Part shown: positions 62,624 to 64,000 of the stretch, in pieces
How positions within the stretch are numbered: the first letter of the stretch is position 1
Layout of the letters: each line of letters starts with the position of its first letter
Assembly: GCA_017437065.1 (NCBI GenBank)
Contig: JAFSBX010000097.1
Location: forward strand, 1-64,000
Direction of reading: 5' to 3'
DNA length: 64,000 nt
Source of the DNA: Lachnospiraceae bacterium
Lineage (GTDB): Bacteria; Bacillota; Clostridia; Lachnospirales; Lachnospiraceae
The notes under the pieces: generated by a model
Databases searched by the model: none
Told to the model about the DNA's origin: nothing
What the model saw: only the letters and a program-made list of their open reading frames with translations
Program-made: the position numbers and the translations under genes

Positions 62624-64000
62624 TTATCTCACACTGGATGCAATAATCTCCATATCCCCCTGTAAATGTACCTCACCATAACCTGCCGGCAAAATAAAAT
62701 GATCACCCTTCTTAATCAACTGCCCATTCAAAAGTCCGTCCCCTTCCAGAACGCTCATAATCAGGAACGGATACTCCTGCTCAAAGCACACTGCTTTATT
62801 TACGGAGAGTTTCCATACACGATAATATTCACATTCCTTCAAAAGATTCATCTGATTCTGCGGAAGGTTATCCGTTGAACATACGCTGTCTTTCGGGTCT
62901 AACGCCGGAACTGTAATCACATCAATACTCTTATCCACATGAAGCTCTCTCGGCTTTCCATCAGACAAACGATCATAATCATACACTCTGTAAGTAATAT
63001 CACTGTTCTGCTGTGTTTCCAGAATCATCGTACCGCCCTTGATTGCGTGAACCGTACCCGGATCAATCTGAATGAAATCTCCCTTTTTAATCGGAATTTC
63101 ACGGATAAACTCATTCCATCTTCCTTCTCTGATCATGGATTCCAAATCGTCTTTTGATTTTGCATTATGTCCAACAACTAAAGTTGCATTCTCGTCACAC
63201 TCTAAGATATACCAGCATTCCATTTTTCCAAAGGAGCCGTTTTCATTTTTCATTGCGTATTCATCATTCGGATGTACCTGAATACTTAAATCGGCTTTTG
63301 CATCAATAATCTTTGTCAGCAGAGGGAAACGGTCACTATCCACATTTCCAAACAATTCCGGATGAGTTTTCCACAGTTCGGATAACTTTTCTCCTGCATA
63401 AATGCCTTCTTTTACAGTACACTCTCCATTCGGGTGCGCACTAATTGCCCAGCATTCTCCGGTATCATCTCCCGGTATCTGATACGGGAAGTCTGTTCCA
63501 AGACGATTACCACCCCAAATCATCTGCTTAAATACAGGATTTAAGAACAATACCGGTCTTTCTCCACGGTTAATTAACAGATTCTTTCCGTTTGTCTCCA
63601 TGACCTCCTGATACCAGTACGCAGAATCCTTTGCAATACGTTTCTGTGTTTCAAAATCCACATACACAAGTCCAAATCGTTCATTATATCCTTTTTCCCA
63701 CTCAAAGTTATCAAGGAATGTCCAAAGGAAAAATCCTCTTATGTCTGCACCGTCATCTGAAGCCTTCTGAAGTGCTGATAAATACATATCCAAAAAGTCA
63801 ATTCTGTTTTTGTCGTGTACTCTTCCATCAGGAGAAACCATATCATGACAAGACATACCATTTTCAGTAATATAAATCGGTTTCTGATATCTCTCATAAA
63901 GGAATTTTACTCCCCAGTAGAGACATTCCGGTGTTACCGGCCAGTTTGTAGCAGTTTTGGAAAATCCCGGTTTTCTACCTACGAATTCCGGCTCTCCGTC
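62624..64000 (-). CDS. GH1 beta-glycosidase fused to type I mannose-6-phosphate isomerase (5' end outside window)
   Basis: The frame stays open to the window edge; the first Met in view (63856) lies inside the GH1 domain, so the gene begins outside. Bases 63490-64000 encode the end of a GH1 barrel: the catalytic nucleophile Glu in [30 protein letters not shown] and [12 protein letters not shown]. About 10 residues later a complete type I phosphomannose isomerase starts ([19 protein letters not shown]). Metal ligands are visible: Gln/His in [10 protein letters not shown], Glu in GKMECWYI, His in [12 protein letters not shown]. The stop at 62624 ends a tail of about 90 residues. It could cleave a beta-linked sugar and isomerise mannose 6-phosphate. 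The fusion is in frame without a stop; a sequencing join is possible but not suggested. Confidence 0.9.
   Translation of the reverse strand, partial: DGEPEFVGRKPGFSKTATNWPVTPECLYWGVKFLYERYQKPIYITENGMSCHDMVSPDGRVHDKNRIDFLDMYLSALQKASDDGADIRGFFLWTFLDNFEWEKGYNERFGLVYVDFETQKRIAKDSAYWYQEVMETNGKNLLINRGERPVLFLNPVFKQMIWGGNRLGTDFPYQIPGDDTGECWAISAHPNGECTVKEGIYAGEKLSELWKTHPELFGNVDSDRFPLLTKIIDAKADLSIQVHPNDEYAMKNENGSFGKMECWYILECDENATLVVGHNAKSKDDLESMIREGRWNEFIREIPIKKGDFIQIDPGTVHAIKGGTMILETQQNSDITYRVYDYDRLSDGKPRELHVDKSIDVITVPALDPKDSVCSTDNLPQNQMNLLKECEYYRVWKLSVNKAVCFEQEYPFLIMSVLEGDGLLNGQLIKKGDHFILPAGYGEVHLQGDMEIIASSVR

Overview
The window is a low-GC Firmicutes chromosome segment. It most resembles a gut Lachnospiraceae (Roseburia/Butyrivibrio/Agathobacter-like), judging by the xylan gene set, the hrcA-grpE-dnaK-dnaJ order with a perfect CIRCE operator, AGGAGG-type ribosome binding sites and a Lys/Ala-rich DUF6465-type protein. 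This is an inference from gene content; no rRNA or tRNA was seen. Every confident gene except one AraC regulator (26831-27721) is on the minus strand, so transcription runs from high to low coordinates.

Right to left: (1) 62.6-64 kb holds the 3' part of a GH1 glycosidase fused in frame to a type I phosphomannose isomerase. (2) 59.5-62.4 kb is an aminotransferase, patatin, UppP operon. (3) 54.9-59.3 kb holds a DUF6465-type protein, an Rpn-type nuclease with a repetitive coiled coil, a flotillin, and a noncoding 54-bp hairpin repeat array. (4) 49.6-54.7 kb is the CIRCE-controlled heat-shock cluster hrcA-grpE-dnaK-dnaJ. (5) 18.3-49.2 kb is a xylan utilisation region: two GH43 enzymes, a secreted multidomain GH10 xylanase with a chemoreceptor behind it, a YesM/YesN two-component system, an SGNH esterase, an oligosaccharide ABC importer, a GH8 exo-oligoxylanase, an AraC regulator, a cytoplasmic GH3 xylosidase, a LacI-sensor/GGDEF protein with a soluble chemotaxis signalling protein, phosphoketolase and a NodB-type deacetylase. 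(6) 11.1-18.2 kb is a pentose operon: AraC, DUF4867, split transketolase, transaldolase-like Fsa, a FucI-family isomerase and xylulokinase. (7) 0.1-10.9 kb is accessory DNA: a 2907-residue Rhs toxin with 11 fibronectin III modules and an AT-rich toxin tip, two tiny candidate immunity genes and a Dam-like protein with damaged motifs.

The genes form a coherent route. Extracellular GH10 cuts xylan and the ABC importer takes up oligosaccharides sensed by the two-component system. Cytoplasmic esterase, deacetylase, GH43, GH8 and GH3 strip and hydrolyse them to xylose and arabinose. The isomerase and XylB make xylulose 5-phosphate, which can go through transketolase/transaldolase or phosphoketolase. 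Sugar sensing also appears to be wired to c-di-GMP and chemotaxis.

The most unusual items are the LacI-like-sensor diguanylate cyclase paired with a sensorless chemotaxis protein, the non-XylA isomerase operon, the leaderless Rhs toxin, the 37-bp dnaJ-end/terminator repeat bracketing the GH43 pair, the 54-bp hairpin array upstream of hrcA, and the GH1-PMI fusion.
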